Shown here piece by piece: positions 50,441 to 63,400 of a stretch of DNA of 64,000 nucleotides (its first letter is position 1; the number at the start of each line of letters is the position of its first letter). Below the pieces are notes generated by a model. It was not told the origin of the DNA, did no database searches, and saw only the letters and a list, made by a program, of their open reading frames with translations. The DNA comes from Ophthalmolycus amberensis (taxonomy: Eukaryota; Chordata; Actinopteri; Perciformes; Zoarcidae): assembly GCA_024529925.1 (NCBI GenBank), contig JAFEUB010000815.1, positions 1-64,000 of the forward strand, given 5' to 3'. The position numbers and the translations under genes were made by a program.

Positions 50441-53400
50441 TGGGGAAACAAAGACACCCACATTCCAGGTTTTACACAATATTATATAACAATAAAGCAA
50501 CATCATCCTTGCCAGAGATCTCACCGTGTTCTTTATACCCATATCATCCATTCATGCTCGCACCAAGATCATGTTCGATCTGTCATTCAGTTGTTGTGCT
50601 GAATATTGTGTATAGAATTCTATGGAAGGATCCCACAATGCAAATAAAGTGATATAAAACTATTTAGACAGAGCAATTAATTGCAATATCCCAGACTAGT
50701 TGGAAAATATGGTACCAGATAACAGTTGCTGTTATGCAAGTGCTTCCAATTCAAATGAATTCTTCTCCACTTGAATGTTGCAGTGACAGACGCTCCTGTT
50801 TGAGATAAATGAGCTCTCTAAGATCCTCACCTCAGAGGGAGAGGAACAGGAATAGATATTTGCATGTGCCAGTAAATGTGGCCAGGTTTGCTCTGTCCTG
50901 TCTGTCATCTGCAATTCCACGGAGGCCCTAAAATTGTCACAGTCTTTCTATTAATCTCAGTAAACACTTCCTGGATGCTCACTGAGCTGCTCCATTATGA
51001 TGACAAAATCAAACACAGCCCAGTGCGGCACTCCATCAGTCAATATGCATAGAGGGAAATTTGATGGAAACACAAACAGCTCCAGCGCGATAACAATTTT
51101 CTGCGTTTTCTCCAAAGAACTCAAACTACATAAATGAGGAGACTTGTAAACATTTTGGTAAACTTCTTTTCCTCTTTGGATTACGATGGATAATAATAAT
51201 ACTTGATCATGTTCCAAATGCTAATGTTTTCCCGTCAAATGTTTCTCTTTTTTGCTGTATTGGATTATTGATTCATCGACTGATTAGATGAAGGACTGAA
51301 TGATGGATGGATGAGTGGAAGAATGACCCTGAGGTCATAAAGGCAGTTTATGTTCCTGAACCGCTGCATGTAGCACTCATGGTTTTTGTTACTTGTGCAC
51401 ATTAATGCATCCTTCTTCAATATATTTTCTAAGTATTTTTAAAGGTTTTTTTCGGCTCACAAAAATATTGATTTTGATGACTAAATATGTTTTAGGCTGG
51501 CCTCTAGAAATATGTGGCCATGTGTCTTTATCTGCAGAGACCCTGCCCTCTGCCTGTATTTTCTTATTTTGCTGTGGTTAGACATTTTTGGGTGTTAACC
51601 TCTAAAGGTGACACATTGTAGACACGCATCAAAGAGGAAGTTTTGAAAATGGCACAGCGCAGAAAAAAGGCAAATATAGTAAGGCGAAACACCCAATGGG
51701 GAGCATTGCGCTCTCATTGGCTCTCGCTCCCCGACAGACTCCCCTTTAGGTCCAGATGTTTCGCATGCTAGATATCTGGACTGTGCCTTGGCTCGCTTCT
51801 CTGAACACTTCACACATAGTGCTCAGATTTGTGAGTGGTGAGCGATTTGCCTCTGATCTGTGGCTTTTGTTGGGGTGCTCCAGAAACTGTACGTGGGTGG
51901 AGAACAAAATCGGGGCTTATGTCTTGTGGTGTGAACAAGGTATAAGGCACACCTAAGGCTCAGTGCCCTTCAGGCACTCTGGTTGGTAGTACCTGCTCCA
52001 GCACCTGGTGAGAAGTTAAGAGGATAATGGAGGTGAGGAGGGCAAAGCTTCTCACATAGAAGGGAACTACCAATTCCAACCATGTCAAGACCCTGAGATG
52101 AACTGGCTAAGCATCTAGCATCCTACAGCCTTGGATCACAGGGTTAAACTGAAACATTGCTTGTCTCTGTTTCAACAAGACTCTGAGTCAAATAATTTTT
52201 TGATTCTGTCTGTGTTTTTCACTCAGCTTTTTCCTGCTCATTACTATATCTCTATTAGATTGGGTTGAAATATGCATGCGTCTCGCCTGCTTTTATGATT
52301 GATGTGCTGATACAGGGAAGAAGCTTTATATTGTCTTTGTAAATGCAATTAATATAACATGACCTGCTTGTGATGGGAAACACGAGCAGGTACGGCAGCA
52401 GCTTGCCCTACACCTTACCATACTTTGTGTGTTTTGGGATTTTCTGCACTGTGCAAACACCATATGGTCAGGATTTTTCAAACCAAAAGGAATTTAGTCA
52501 GTCAGCCTGGGAACCAAGCTAACGAAACAAATAGCTTTGCTGTCATGTGAAGACCCAGGAGGAATACACAGATGACCCATTTTTGTGGCTCCAGACCATT
52601 AGTTTAAGAAACCGGGGCATATTGTTTTAGTTGTAGGGCGCATTTTGAGTTTGTGCTGTTAAAAGGGAGCTTGAGGTAAACCGTTTTGTTTAGAGGCAGA
52701 TATTTATTGTGGTATTATGTAGCCTGGAGCGAAGGTTCCCTAACTGAAATCCACCAACCACAATTCTCTCCTATTTTCTCTTCTCTTTAAGAAATATATC
52801 TCTAATGATCACAGTCTCACAATAAAAAAAGCCATCCATGTGTGCAGTATTTCAGAGTGCGTTACCGTTACTTTCTTTTAATCAGATTACTGCAAATAAG
52901 TTAACTTTATAGTTAAGTTTAACTTAATAACCTTTGTGCCATCGCCAATGTCTTCAAAGGATATCAGTTGTCTTTAATCCTACCAGCTGACTTAGTAATA
53001 AACTTAGGGATAGGGTAACATCTGACTCTTGAGGTTGTGATTGATTGATTAGTTCTTCACATCAGCTGATGGATTTAGCCCCTTCCTAAAAAAATGCAGT
53101 GTGACTGTGCATGTGCTGGTTTAAAACTTTCACATGATTCCACGGGTTTTCACCCTTTGTTTAGTTTTGAATCGGATCGCTGTCATCTCCCAACATGTGA
53201 TCTCGGTCTCCTTCACACCGGATTTGGACGGCAAGGCAGTGAGAAAGTGTGGGTCGAGCTGCCAGGATGAGTACATCTGCTCAGTGAGAGCAGCCAGGCC
53301 ACAGCTGGAGCTGTCAGAACTACTGTTTCAATCAAATGCAGAGTGGTCAGCAGCTGTATCCAGTGACTGAGGAGAGAAAAGAGACACAACTATAAGCGCA

Positions 53401-54257
53401 TTGCATGATACAACAAACAAAGTGAGAGTGTTGCCATATTTCAAAATGGCTGCCACAGAATCTGGAAGAAATCAGTGCTGTTTGAAAATTAACAAATGTG
53501 CTGTGTCCTCTTTCGATTTCTGTCTTTATTTTTTGAACAAATAAAGCCGTGTTTTTCACTTGTATTCTTCTGGATGTAGCGGCGTTTATTTGGCAGGCGA
53601 ATTCGGTCTGGGTCCAACACAACAGTGCCATTTCTTGCCAAACAGCCTGTAATGGCTCGTACAGTACATGATCGGGATTGAATGAACCTCGCTGCCTTAT
53701 TTCTTCCTGCCAGAGTCCTCTGTTTCTTTGTGAAATTGCCAGAATATTCTTTGTGAGATTGGTATCTGGCAAGTAAGTAATCATCATGTTTCATCATGTT
53801 TCAAACTGTATTTTTCAATGTATTGTCTTCCAATATCCCTCACGGTGTTTGCTATGCTGAATTTCATTGTATATGTGCTTTCTCGTGCTTCACCTGTATG
53901 CTGACAACATTTGCGGAGCATCTCCCTTTGGAGAACGGTGTCTGGCTTTAGGGATATGATCACACTGGAACTCATATCTTACCACATAACCCCTCGATAC
54001 ATAATTCAAAGGCAGATTTTTTTTCTCATGCTCTAGTAATCTGGTTAAATAATTTGGGATTACATTGCCTCAACTGCACACCAGTAAGGGGATCAGCGCT
54101 CTGCCCATGAAATGCCCTCTGTTGTGCGGTACAAAGGGCACCTCAGTTGCCCATGTATTTGCTGTCTGGATAATCTCCCATTGGCTTTAGAACCAAACGC
54201 AGGCATGGTTTCATATCTGGGAGGCTTTGTTAACAGCTAATAGGTCTGTTTACTCCA

Positions 54258-54274
54258 CCCCCCCCCCCCCCCCC
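54258..54274. repeat. Poly-C run (17 nt)
   Basis: Homopolymer tract; its length is uncertain for the usual sequencing reasons. Confidence 0.9.
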
Positions 54275-55030
54275 AGGCTGAGCTGTGACTTTGACGCAGA
54301 TAATTTAATCAGGCGCAATCACGCTGCGATGCAAACATAGCATGGTTGTTAAAGGGAAAGCTTATGCATTCTTTGGCTTTTGCCAAAAAGAAAGGAGTCA
54401 ACAGCAATTTTCACATTTATGAGACCTATTTATAAGATTCATTGAATAACCCTCATGAATGTTAAAATTGTTGTTAGTATGACAGAGAATACGCTTATTC
54501 TCCTCTATTTTTGGAGCATTGGAGCCAATTTCACACTCAAGCTCTTGGCTGTTTGAATTAAATACGGACTGCTTCCCTTTTCCCTGTTGTCCATCTGCCA
54601 GATGCCTCTGTGTGACTAGTTTAGCTCTCTCTCCCTGTTGCCATCAGTACTCCTCCAACATAACCTGCTCCATCAGCTCCCAACCTACACATTAAGGTAA
54701 AGAGAGAGTGGCATTGCATATTCAGATTGGACTCTTGTGGTGAATGGAGATAGAGGGAGGCAAAAAGGAGGAAAGCAACCACGAGATAGAGGGAAGATAG
54801 ATAGCAGAAGAGAGAGGAAAAAGTAGACAGGGGTGAAGGTGAAAGGAGACAAAGCAGCCGGAAAGGGCAGACCCAATCTGCCCTCTTCCCTCTGAGTCCT
54901 CAATCGCATGGTCCCCTGGGAGACAAGAGAGAGGGATGGAGAGATGGCATGGAGGGAGGTAAAACGAGAGGTCAGATCATGAGGCAGGCAGAGGTGAAAG
55001 GTCGCAGCAGGGGGTAGTCTGGAAGCAGTG

Positions 55031-55132
55031 AACCTGTGAGAACAGGAGAGGAGAGGAGATGAGAGGAGGAGAGAGGATAGGAGAGTATAGGAGGGGAGAG
55101 GAGAGGATAGGATAGGATGGGAGAGGAGAGGA
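55031..55132. repeat. GAGAGGA-type purine minisatellite
   Basis: An irregular tandem array of GAGAGGA and GATAGGA units sits within a longer purine-rich region that begins near 54740. It is a strand-asymmetric, nearly homopurine tract. Confidence 0.8.
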
Positions 55133-57077
55133 GACAGTGATGAGTCAAAAGTTCTCACAGCTTGAGCGGGCTTACCAGATATTGATTTGTACATCCACGT
55201 GTCATGTCTAACACGACTTAAAAACTGTTAATCCTAGAGACATTTAGAGACATGGACATTAGGGGAGACGTGTATTCAGAAGGAGAAATCCAGAGCAGAA
55301 TTCTCATGTTTTACGGAGGCACACAACCCAAAGTCATTTAGCAAATCAGCAAATTCTTCTTTGTTTGCTTGTGACTTTGACGACTTTCTTTCTGTCAACA
55401 ACAGTAATCATACGCCAATGCCAATATTCAAATCACAAGTCAACCAACTCACATCAGAATTACAGTACTTACAATACTTTTGTAAAAGGCAATGTATTTA
55501 CTCATGAACCTTTATTCGCTTCCGACTATTTTAACTAACAATGACACCAGCAAATACAGCTATTATTGGCTTGTGCACGACTGTGTGTATATAAATATAA
55601 ATGAACCAGGTCTTATTTCTGATGCACTGAACCTTGCTCGGTCAGCTCTGCTGACTCTCTCTCACCTGCACTATTATTTCCCACAGGTCTCATCATTACA
55701 AGATCAGTGCAAAATGAAAATCTGCTCATCTAAATGCAAATCATAAATGGCGCTTCCTATTATTTTTCGTAAGACGCTCTGTCTAATTACAATGCACGCA
55801 CATGAAACTTTGTTGCTTTCCAAACAGGTACATTGATGTGTAATTTCCTGTAAACTCAGTTTGTCATTTTTCTACCCCAGGCGTTTCTCATAATATGGGA
55901 AACAGTTTCTATTGATTTTTCAGTTGCTAAAGGACATGTTTTTAAAAATTCAAAATGTCAACAGATAACACCTTTTTTTACTTTTCTGAAAGCACCTCAA
56001 CAACACACAAAAGTAACAACATTTTGGGATACATCACAGTAAAGGTAAAACAGTATTTCCTGTCTTTCATGTGGTTAAGATATAGGTCAGTAATTAACGA
56101 CTTTCTGCAGGTTAATTAATGCACAATATCACATACAAAACTCAGATGTCACATGTTGACTCTTTCCATCCATGCGTCTTTGTGATTTTGGTACAACAGG
56201 GCAGAAGAGGCGAACATGCAGCAGAGATCAGAGGTCATGACACCATGAGTGCTCAATGTGTCTTTGCCCACTGAAACACCAGGGACATCCAATTAGTTGC
56301 TATTCAGCAGGGATTTAACTGGAGAGCAACAACAATGTTAATGAAGTGAGATGGAAAGTAGGCTATAGGGACGACCTGGCTTGTGTTCAGACAAGCATTT
56401 AAACGGAATTAAGAACAAGGGGATGAAGACGGAAAATTCAGATCAGGCCTAATCCCTCTGTCCAAGCAGTAAACAGCATCAGGAGGAGAGCAATAAACAA
56501 GGAGTAGTGGTCTCTTTTCTCTATATAGTAAACTGAAAAAAGGGTTCGGGTACCAGAAATTAATATCCTTGCTGCCTTGCGTGTTTTTCTGTCTCTTGCT
56601 GGAGCTGAAAGTTTCCGATATGAGCCCCGGACTCTTGAAACTCTTAATTGTTTATAACAGTATGTGTGGATTTCTTACTTCTCGGTGCTCCTCTGCCGTC
56701 CTGAAGTGTCTTTAAACAAAACACTGAAACATAATGGGTTATTTTCTGTACTTAGCCCTATCTCTGAACTACAATTGGATATTTGCAGTCTAGTGCGCCG
56801 AGGACTGATTACATGAATACATTTCCAGACCTGATATTGTTGCCCTCAGTGTTTGGGCGGAATTAGAATAGAGAGTATTTTGAATAATTTCCTCGATGGT
56901 CGAGCGGAGAAGAATGAGAGAGAAGAAGGATTATAAATGTAGCGCTCGACTGAGAGAGGAAATCACAGACGGTCTCTGCTCAATCACACACCAGAGTGAA
57001 AGAAAGCGAGAGCTGCTGACTCAGCTGATCATATACCAGGGTTTGGCACGTGCATGTGCATACACATGCATCCTTAT

Positions 57078-57101
57078 TTGTGTGTGTGTGTGTGTGTGTG
57101 T
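57078..57101. repeat. (GT)n microsatellite
   Basis: About 12 GT units. Confidence 0.9.
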
Positions 57102-57543
57102 TTTGTTCCAAGGAGGCAATGAGTCAGACATGAAGGGTACATGGAGGTAGATTGATGGAGGTTGTGTGAAAGTGTGAATATGTTCAAGCCAAGTGATGTG
57201 GAGAGTGATGTCCGTATTTGAGAAGAGTAAAGGTAAGAGGAGAGCGCTGGCAAAACACTGTGGTTGGTTTTCTCCGCAGGGGTTTTTGCTCTACTCTTGT
57301 AGTGATATGGCTCACAAACAACCTCCCTGGGGGATTAAGTGGAAGGATTTAGACAGCGAGAATGGGGCTCTGGTCTGTTCTTCGACTGAGTCCCTCCTGT
57401 GGTCTATGACAGGGGTCAGCTTAGACCACCGCGTGCTAGCACCATGGTGACTGAGCCCAACAAGAGCCGATTAAAATAGGTCAAGTGAAGCTTTGGCAAG
57501 ATGGCCTTTGTCAACCCTTAAACCCAGTCTGAATACCTTAAAG

Positions 57544-58057
57544 CAGGGGTCTCAAACTCATTTTCACTCCGGGCCACATCAGCATCATGGTCGCCCGCAA
57601 AGGGCCGGTTGTAAATGTAACTACTCGTAACATATTGTTAAATAACTCTCTGCATTCACAGTTTAAAGTAGTCTTCAATGTGCTCACAATACATTTCCAT
57701 GTTAAATGTACAGTACAGCCAAAGAGCTGCTTCTATGACTGTGTTTAAGTATCTCATAATTTTGACTTTCTATTTCATAATTTTGACTTTCAATCTCATA
57801 ATTTTGACTTTCAATCTCATAATTTTGACTTTCTATCTCAGAATTATGACTTTCTATCATAGTTATGACTTTCTATCTAATAACTTCGACTTTCTATCTC
57901 ATAATTTCGACTATGGGGATATTTTTATTATTATTAGTCTAACTTAAAAAAAAAAGAATAAAAAAACTTCTTTTTTTTTTGCTGGCGGATTCGCGGGCCA
58001 CATAAAATGACGTGGCGGGCCGAATTCGGCCCGCGGGCCGGGAGTTTGAGACCCCTG
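57544..58057. mobile_element. hAT-type non-autonomous transposon (MITE), copy 2, inverted
   Basis: The same 16-bp terminal inverted repeats as the 17.9-kb copy (CAGGGGTCTCAAACTC) are flanked by a different perfect 8-bp target duplication, CCTTAAAG (57536-57543 and 58058-58065). At 514 bp it lies in the opposite orientation. It lacks about 270 bp of interior present in copy 1 (between TACTTTAAAC and GTTATTTA...CAATATGTTA) but has an enlarged 21-bp minisatellite. Distinct target duplications show two independent insertions of one family, with no transposase inside either. Confidence 0.93.
57752..57911. repeat. 21-bp minisatellite inside MITE copy 2
   Basis: About 7.6 units of TCTCATAATTTTGACTTTCTA with scattered substitutions. 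The homologous stretch of copy 1 (18040-18098, opposite strand) has about 2.8 units, so the array has expanded or contracted since the copies diverged. Confidence 0.9.
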
Positions 58058-58065
58058 CCTTAAAG

Positions 58066-58869
58066 GAAGGGGATTGTTGGGAAAGGAACATAACATCCAC
58101 TTGTTTGCTACAGCCCAAAAGGTTTTCTCTTGATTGTTTTGGACATTGTATGCACATATTTGGGGATACCAGAACTGCACAGATGAAAAACTTACACAGT
58201 GAAAAACAAGACGGATGTTCCATTTATCATCATCGTCGCATATGTTCTTTAAGCAGCAGAAGTGTCTGTTTTGTTCAAAATGGTGCTTGGTTCGGTTGCA
58301 CAGGAGTTATTTATTGCATTTATAGCAGTAACTTAGCTAGCTTCTCAAGGCACGAGGTCATTAGTTGGTTATTAGCAGAGGCTGGGTAACGTTTTGCAGT
58401 GGAGTTAATGTTACTGGAACTGGGTTGTTGAACTGAAAGTTGAGCCAATAGTTTTCTTCTTGTTTTCACAGGTTCTTGTGAAGATGCAATGGAAGTGTAC
58501 ATATTGTGAGTTCATAAGTCGACTCAGGTCGCCCCCGGATCGCGCACCGTTAAACAGCGGAGTCACTGCGGACACCGGGGTATCCGCACATTAAACGCGC
58601 CTTTTTCCCCCGTTCAAATACTGCAGGCAGGTAACAGGCATCCTACCATTAGGACCCAGGCAACAGGGGGCATACAATGGGGTGGGAGGTTCACCTTTCC
58701 TCCTGAACTCAGACAAACCTGAGAGAGCAACTGATCTACCTCGAGGCCAGCCTTTGTTTGGTAAGTTCTCTTTCCTTTTTAAAATATGTTTAAAAGCATG
58801 ATCTTAAGAGTGAAATTGTAGAAAAAACATTCTGTAAAGTGTTAACAGTACTTTTTTGATCCATTTTAG
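58066..58869. other. Region between MITE copy 2 and the DUF4806-like relic
   Basis: After an acceptor-like TTTTCACAG (ending 58471) codons read MQWKCTYCEF, reminiscent of a C2H2-type start, but the frame soon closes. The stretch 58505-58640 is CpG-rich. It may be the remains of upstream exons of the relic gene; this is weakly supported. Confidence 0.25.
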
Positions 58870-59449
58870 ATTTCCTCCCTGGCAACCATCGGAGGACATG
58901 ACACAAAACGGGTTACATGGAACATCCTTGCCCGCATGTTCAACGGTGATGTTGGGAAGAGAATGAACTGGAAAGGGATAAATGGGAAAAAGTCCTTCAG
59001 CCAGATGGAGTCGAAGACTTTGCTCCTGCGTAAGTACCGGTTACTAATATTTAATGAAAACAATTTGAAGTCACCCAGAGGTCTTAGGTCGTGTTCAAAC
59101 TTACAAATTCTCTTTGCAACTTCAACTTCATTCTCTGCTCAGGTAGATATTACTCGACTATATCTTCACATAATAGTTATGATATATTAGCTCTGAATAT
59201 AGCATAGCAAACCTTTACATGCCAGACAGCCACTAGCTTTTAGACTGCATGTCTGCTATATGTTCCACTGAGGGCTCATGGGATTTTGTATGATCTGCTT
59301 GTGATTACAGATGCCGTCGAAAGAATCATGTCTCACGTGCCGCCACAGATGATGAGTGTGAAACAGCAATGAGGTGGTTCAACCTGGCAGCAGACAGGGG
59401 AAGCTCCAGGAGGCGTGCCACAGTCAGCATCCCTACTGAACAAGCCTAA
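58870..59449 (+). pseudogene. DUF4806-like gene fragment, two exons, frameshifted
   Basis: The first exon (58870-59029), between TTTTAG and a GTAAGT donor, encodes ISSLATIGGHDTKRVTWNIL then MFNGDVGKRMNWKGINGKKS and FSQMESKTLLL. The second (59311-59449), after GATTACAG, encodes AATDDECETAMRWFNLAADR then GSSRRRATVSIPTEQA and TAA. The order GG...NW.G...K..F......DAV and a charged tail fits the DUF4806 domain, a domain of unknown function found in many fish proteins. The exon phases do not join in the conserved frame: a base appears to be missing just after GCCGTC at the start of the second exon, giving an early stop. Introns are kept, so it is a decayed gene copy and not a retrocopy. Family assignment is by eye. 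Confidence 0.55.
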
Positions 59450-60279
59450 ACATGTATGTGTTATACATGTGATACATGCGATGTTTTAAAATCCTGTTTT
59501 TGATACTATTCATTGCAGAGTTTGCTGTCTGTTTAGGTCTTATATGCAGAGACACCTTAACTGTGGGGTCTGCTAGCCCCTCCAAACCAAGCCTCACATG
59601 GTTTTAATCCCCCTTTGTCACCAAAGACTCTCAGGAAATGTTTAACGACTAAGATACTTATTTTGAATTATGTTATACGTTTATGTTGAATGAGGAGTAG
59701 GAATGTTCCACCACTTGTGTTTTACAGTGTATGCTCAGGACTGCATATTGGTGTTCAGTTGTTTCGATATGTTTGGTGCAAATAGAAGCAAACACACATG
59801 TTTGCTTGTCCTTGCATTAATGTGTTAATATTAAAATAATAATTTGATAACAATATAAAAAATAGAGCTCATCGGAGGAAGATTTTAGTTTCATTTCCTT
59901 AATTGAACAAAGTCAAAGGATTTGCATTCAAATTGAAATGTAATCAGTAATGCATCGTCTGTAATGGAGAACATTTGACTGTAAGCTTCCCAACCCTGCC
60001 CTGCCTCTGCTGCCATATACTGTCTGATGATGCAGCGACATCCAAATCTCATCCATCGCCTCTCTCCCTGCAGCAGGCACCTGGCCAGCTATCGACCAGA
60101 CCTCACTCATGGTTTTTGGGTCACAAGCTGTGACAGGAAAGCGGATGACTCTCCTGTCCTGTATCCAGCACTGTGCCACACACACATTCACGCACACATG
60201 GCGATGCTCAGCGGGAAAGACAGAAGATTTGCTGACCACCGGCTCTGTTGCCTTCTTTCGACAGCACTATCTGTCTCGG

Positions 60280-60480
60280 GGCAGAGAAAGGGGGGAGGAG
60301 AGTCAGAGGGGTAGAGAGAAAGAAAGACAGAGGAGGAAAGAAAGAGGAGGGGGATGATGAGTGAAGAAAAGAAAAAGAATGAGAAAGAGAGCGAGAGAGA
60401 GAGATTAAAAGTGGAAGGCAAAACAATCCCGGTCACGAGCAATAGACAAAGAGAGGCAGAGCGAGAGATAAAGAGACAGA
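60280..60480. repeat. Purine-rich low-complexity tract
   Basis: Irregular GAGA, GAAAGA and GGAGG words with few pyrimidines over about 200 bp. Confidence 0.75.
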
Positions 60481-63400
60481 AGAGGAAAGTAATCATTTTA
60501 AAGGTCTGAAGGTCCCAGTCAGACTCACTCACTGTCCTGCGGCAAAGATGAATGCAAGAGTTAGCTCCAGCTGTGTGTGCAGGGATGAAAGATGAACACA
60601 ATTTCAGCACTGACCTCCAGGGGTAAAAATCTCAAACAGTTGAATGTGAGTGTCGAAACACGATGACAGTGTGGTACTGCAATGTGACTGCCCTGCTGCT
60701 CCGCCTCGCCGCAACACACTTCCTCCCATGCTGTATTTTCTCTGTGTTTCTTGGAACTGCTGAGGCCATTATTCCTCACTGATTAATTCAGCAAAATCTG
60801 TTGTAGTCATAGTTTTCTCCACTTCTGGGAGTTGAGAAAATAATACATATCCACAGAGTAATGCTGTAGTACCACAGCCTACAATGGGAGAGAATGTTTT
60901 CATGTAATTAGATGACCGGTAGTATTTTTCACCACCATAAGTTTTCTTTTAGAAACTCTCAGGTCCGTGAGACTATTGAATGATATTATAGGTTTATGTT
61001 ATAGCCATCAGTTTCAATACGTCAACATTGTTTCTGTGAGGTCAAAATTTCATGTATTTTCTGTCACTTTGGCAGTTACCAAACACTATGATACCCATGA
61101 GTTCCAGCTGCTATTGCTATAGAATAAGCTACAGTCAGAGGTGTGAATCAGAACCCCTTTGTTGTGAACTGATTAAGTTTTACTTTAACTTTGTTTTTTG
61201 GGCTCCTTCGGTTATAGCGCAACACCCTGTAAACACAAGACGGACATATGATCACCTTTTAAAATTGATATGGCAAACATGTTAGTAAACTGTTGCCTTA
61301 AAACATCCAGCAGACACTGAGCAACAACCTTCATTCAGAGACAGTCAATATCTGCAACAGTGGTACTGTACACTGGAGCTCAGCAAAGAATCTGAAGTCC
61401 CTTGGTGTAATTATTTATTTAATTTCATGATTATTTTTTATCTAAATGCTAAAAACATTTTGGAGAACATGCTGCTCTGGCCTCATCACTAAGCAGCAGT
61501 AAAGACGAGGTAAATTACATTCATGCTGCTAAACTCATCACCACCTGATGAAAGTCAAATGTTCTTCTCCTCTTCGCTCTGTTTAGAACTTCACCAACTC
61601 CTGAGGGAAATATGTGGCTCCTTGGTTGCTAAATTCTCCACTATGTTCACCAGCTAGTCACTAACAGTGTTTGTCTGCTATTTGGTATTGGGGAAGTAGT
61701 CTGCCTTGTCAGAAATGGATGCTGATGAGAATGGCGAAAGTGAACCAAAAACAGTAAACTGGCGAGTAACTAAAGTAAAATAGCTCCATGTAACTGAGGA
61801 GAGCTGCAAAATAAAGTAATAATGCTCGGTGGGTTCATAACTATGAGTGACACCTTTCATACACTTAGTCATTTGAGACATATAAGTATCAAGTGTTGCT
61901 TTAAACTGCTGAATCAGCTATTGATATTTTCTGAGATAGTTACTCAACATATGTGCTAACACTATTTATATACATGCATTTTCTATGCACGAGACACCCT
62001 TTGCAACTCTATGGTAATTATACGCTGTATGTTAATCATACTTAATTTGCAATACAAATTGAGGCACTCCTCTTCCGTCTAAACAGCTGATCAACTCTCA
62101 CAGTAGGCTACATAAATGTGGCATTCTCAAAACCTACCCCACAGTGTGTTGCACCTTTTGCAATGTATATTTTCCGTCCTCTTCTGAAACTACTTGCTTG
62201 CAGTAATAAAAATAATATGAAATCGTGTATATTCAGGAAGCCAGTAATTTATGCATGTGGCCTTTTTATCCAGTGACATATATTTTTCCAGCAATATTTC
62301 AGCACGTAGCTGCTGGCAGCTGTCTAGAGTCTGGACAGAAAACTTGCTCTTGCTCTTCTGCTCTAATTCATGCCCGTCCCTGAGCTCATCCTTACTGCAG
62401 GGCTGCACTGCACTGTAGGTACAACACACATGGAGTAATCCTCCGGGCTTGATGGATAAAAGATGACATACATGTATGCTAGTTGTGCATACATGAAACA
62501 TAATGTGCACAGCTCAAAGATATACAATACAACCAGGAGGATGTAACACCAACTGTGGACATTTTATTTTTTCTAGTTCACAGACCATATGTAGACTGAA
62601 TATAAGTGGTAATGTCAGCAGTTACTGACCATAATGCATTCACAAAGTAAAGACTCAGCTTTCTTTGGTAACTTATACCATATACATTTTGAGTGAACTG
62701 GAATATAGTCTGCAGAAATAACAGGGCTTTCCTTTTTTGGTGTTTATTTTCCCTTGAGGACAAACTTTGCAACTACACCCAGCTAGCGGTCACGGTGAAG
62801 ATGATGCAAAGACTCATTATGACTGTTTTCTGCACCTGTGCCAGCCTTTTAATGTTTCATTCACACTCATTTTATTGAATAATGTATAAGAGGCAAGAAT
62901 TGTGTTCCCCCCCTCTATTTATACAATAGTTTATTCATTATTCATGTGTTGATTCATGTGTTAAAGTCATTTCATGCACATGAGCCATGTTGAACTGCAG
63001 CAAATCAAATTTGAACTCTTCCTGCATACAGCAGTACAGACCTGCCTGTTCCCTTTCATTGCACACACTTTTCATTGAGTTGAAATTCTCTGAATATTTT
63101 TGGTGACTTCGCCGCCTTTAGGTATCATTGCAGATATGACTCTACATGCAACTCTGTTTCATTAAATGATGGTCATTGGCTGCCTCAGTGATTATGAGAA
63201 TTCGAGCCAACTGAAAATCAGCAAGCCGAATATTGCAGAGGACGTATGACAAATGTAGTGCTTATAGTTTTTTTTTCAACTAAAGAAATGCCATTACAGT
63301 CACTCAGCTGTTTAATAAGCTTCCTTTAGAAGACGTGAACTGAAAGAAACCCTTATTATGCCTTCGAAAGTAAAACAAGAGAAACAGCTCCAGCTTGAAG

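Larger units (their letters stand above)
46481..57543. other. Gene-free block
   Basis: No convincing exon was found. The segment 51600-51960 has a different texture (CpG words, TCTCATTGGCTCTCGCTCCC) and could be a decayed DNA transposon. The segment 54275-54560 is complex, AT-rich and repeat-free and may be regulatory. Several microsatellites are listed separately. Confidence 0.35.

Noticed and set aside
53347..53797. Two overlapping minus-strand frames of 100-146 codons rich in charged residues
   Set aside because: No recognisable domain, and both frames are equally open; no evidence for coding.
57412..57430. CAGGGGTCAGC as another hAT terminal repeat
   Set aside because: No matching inverted end or 8-bp duplication was found nearby.
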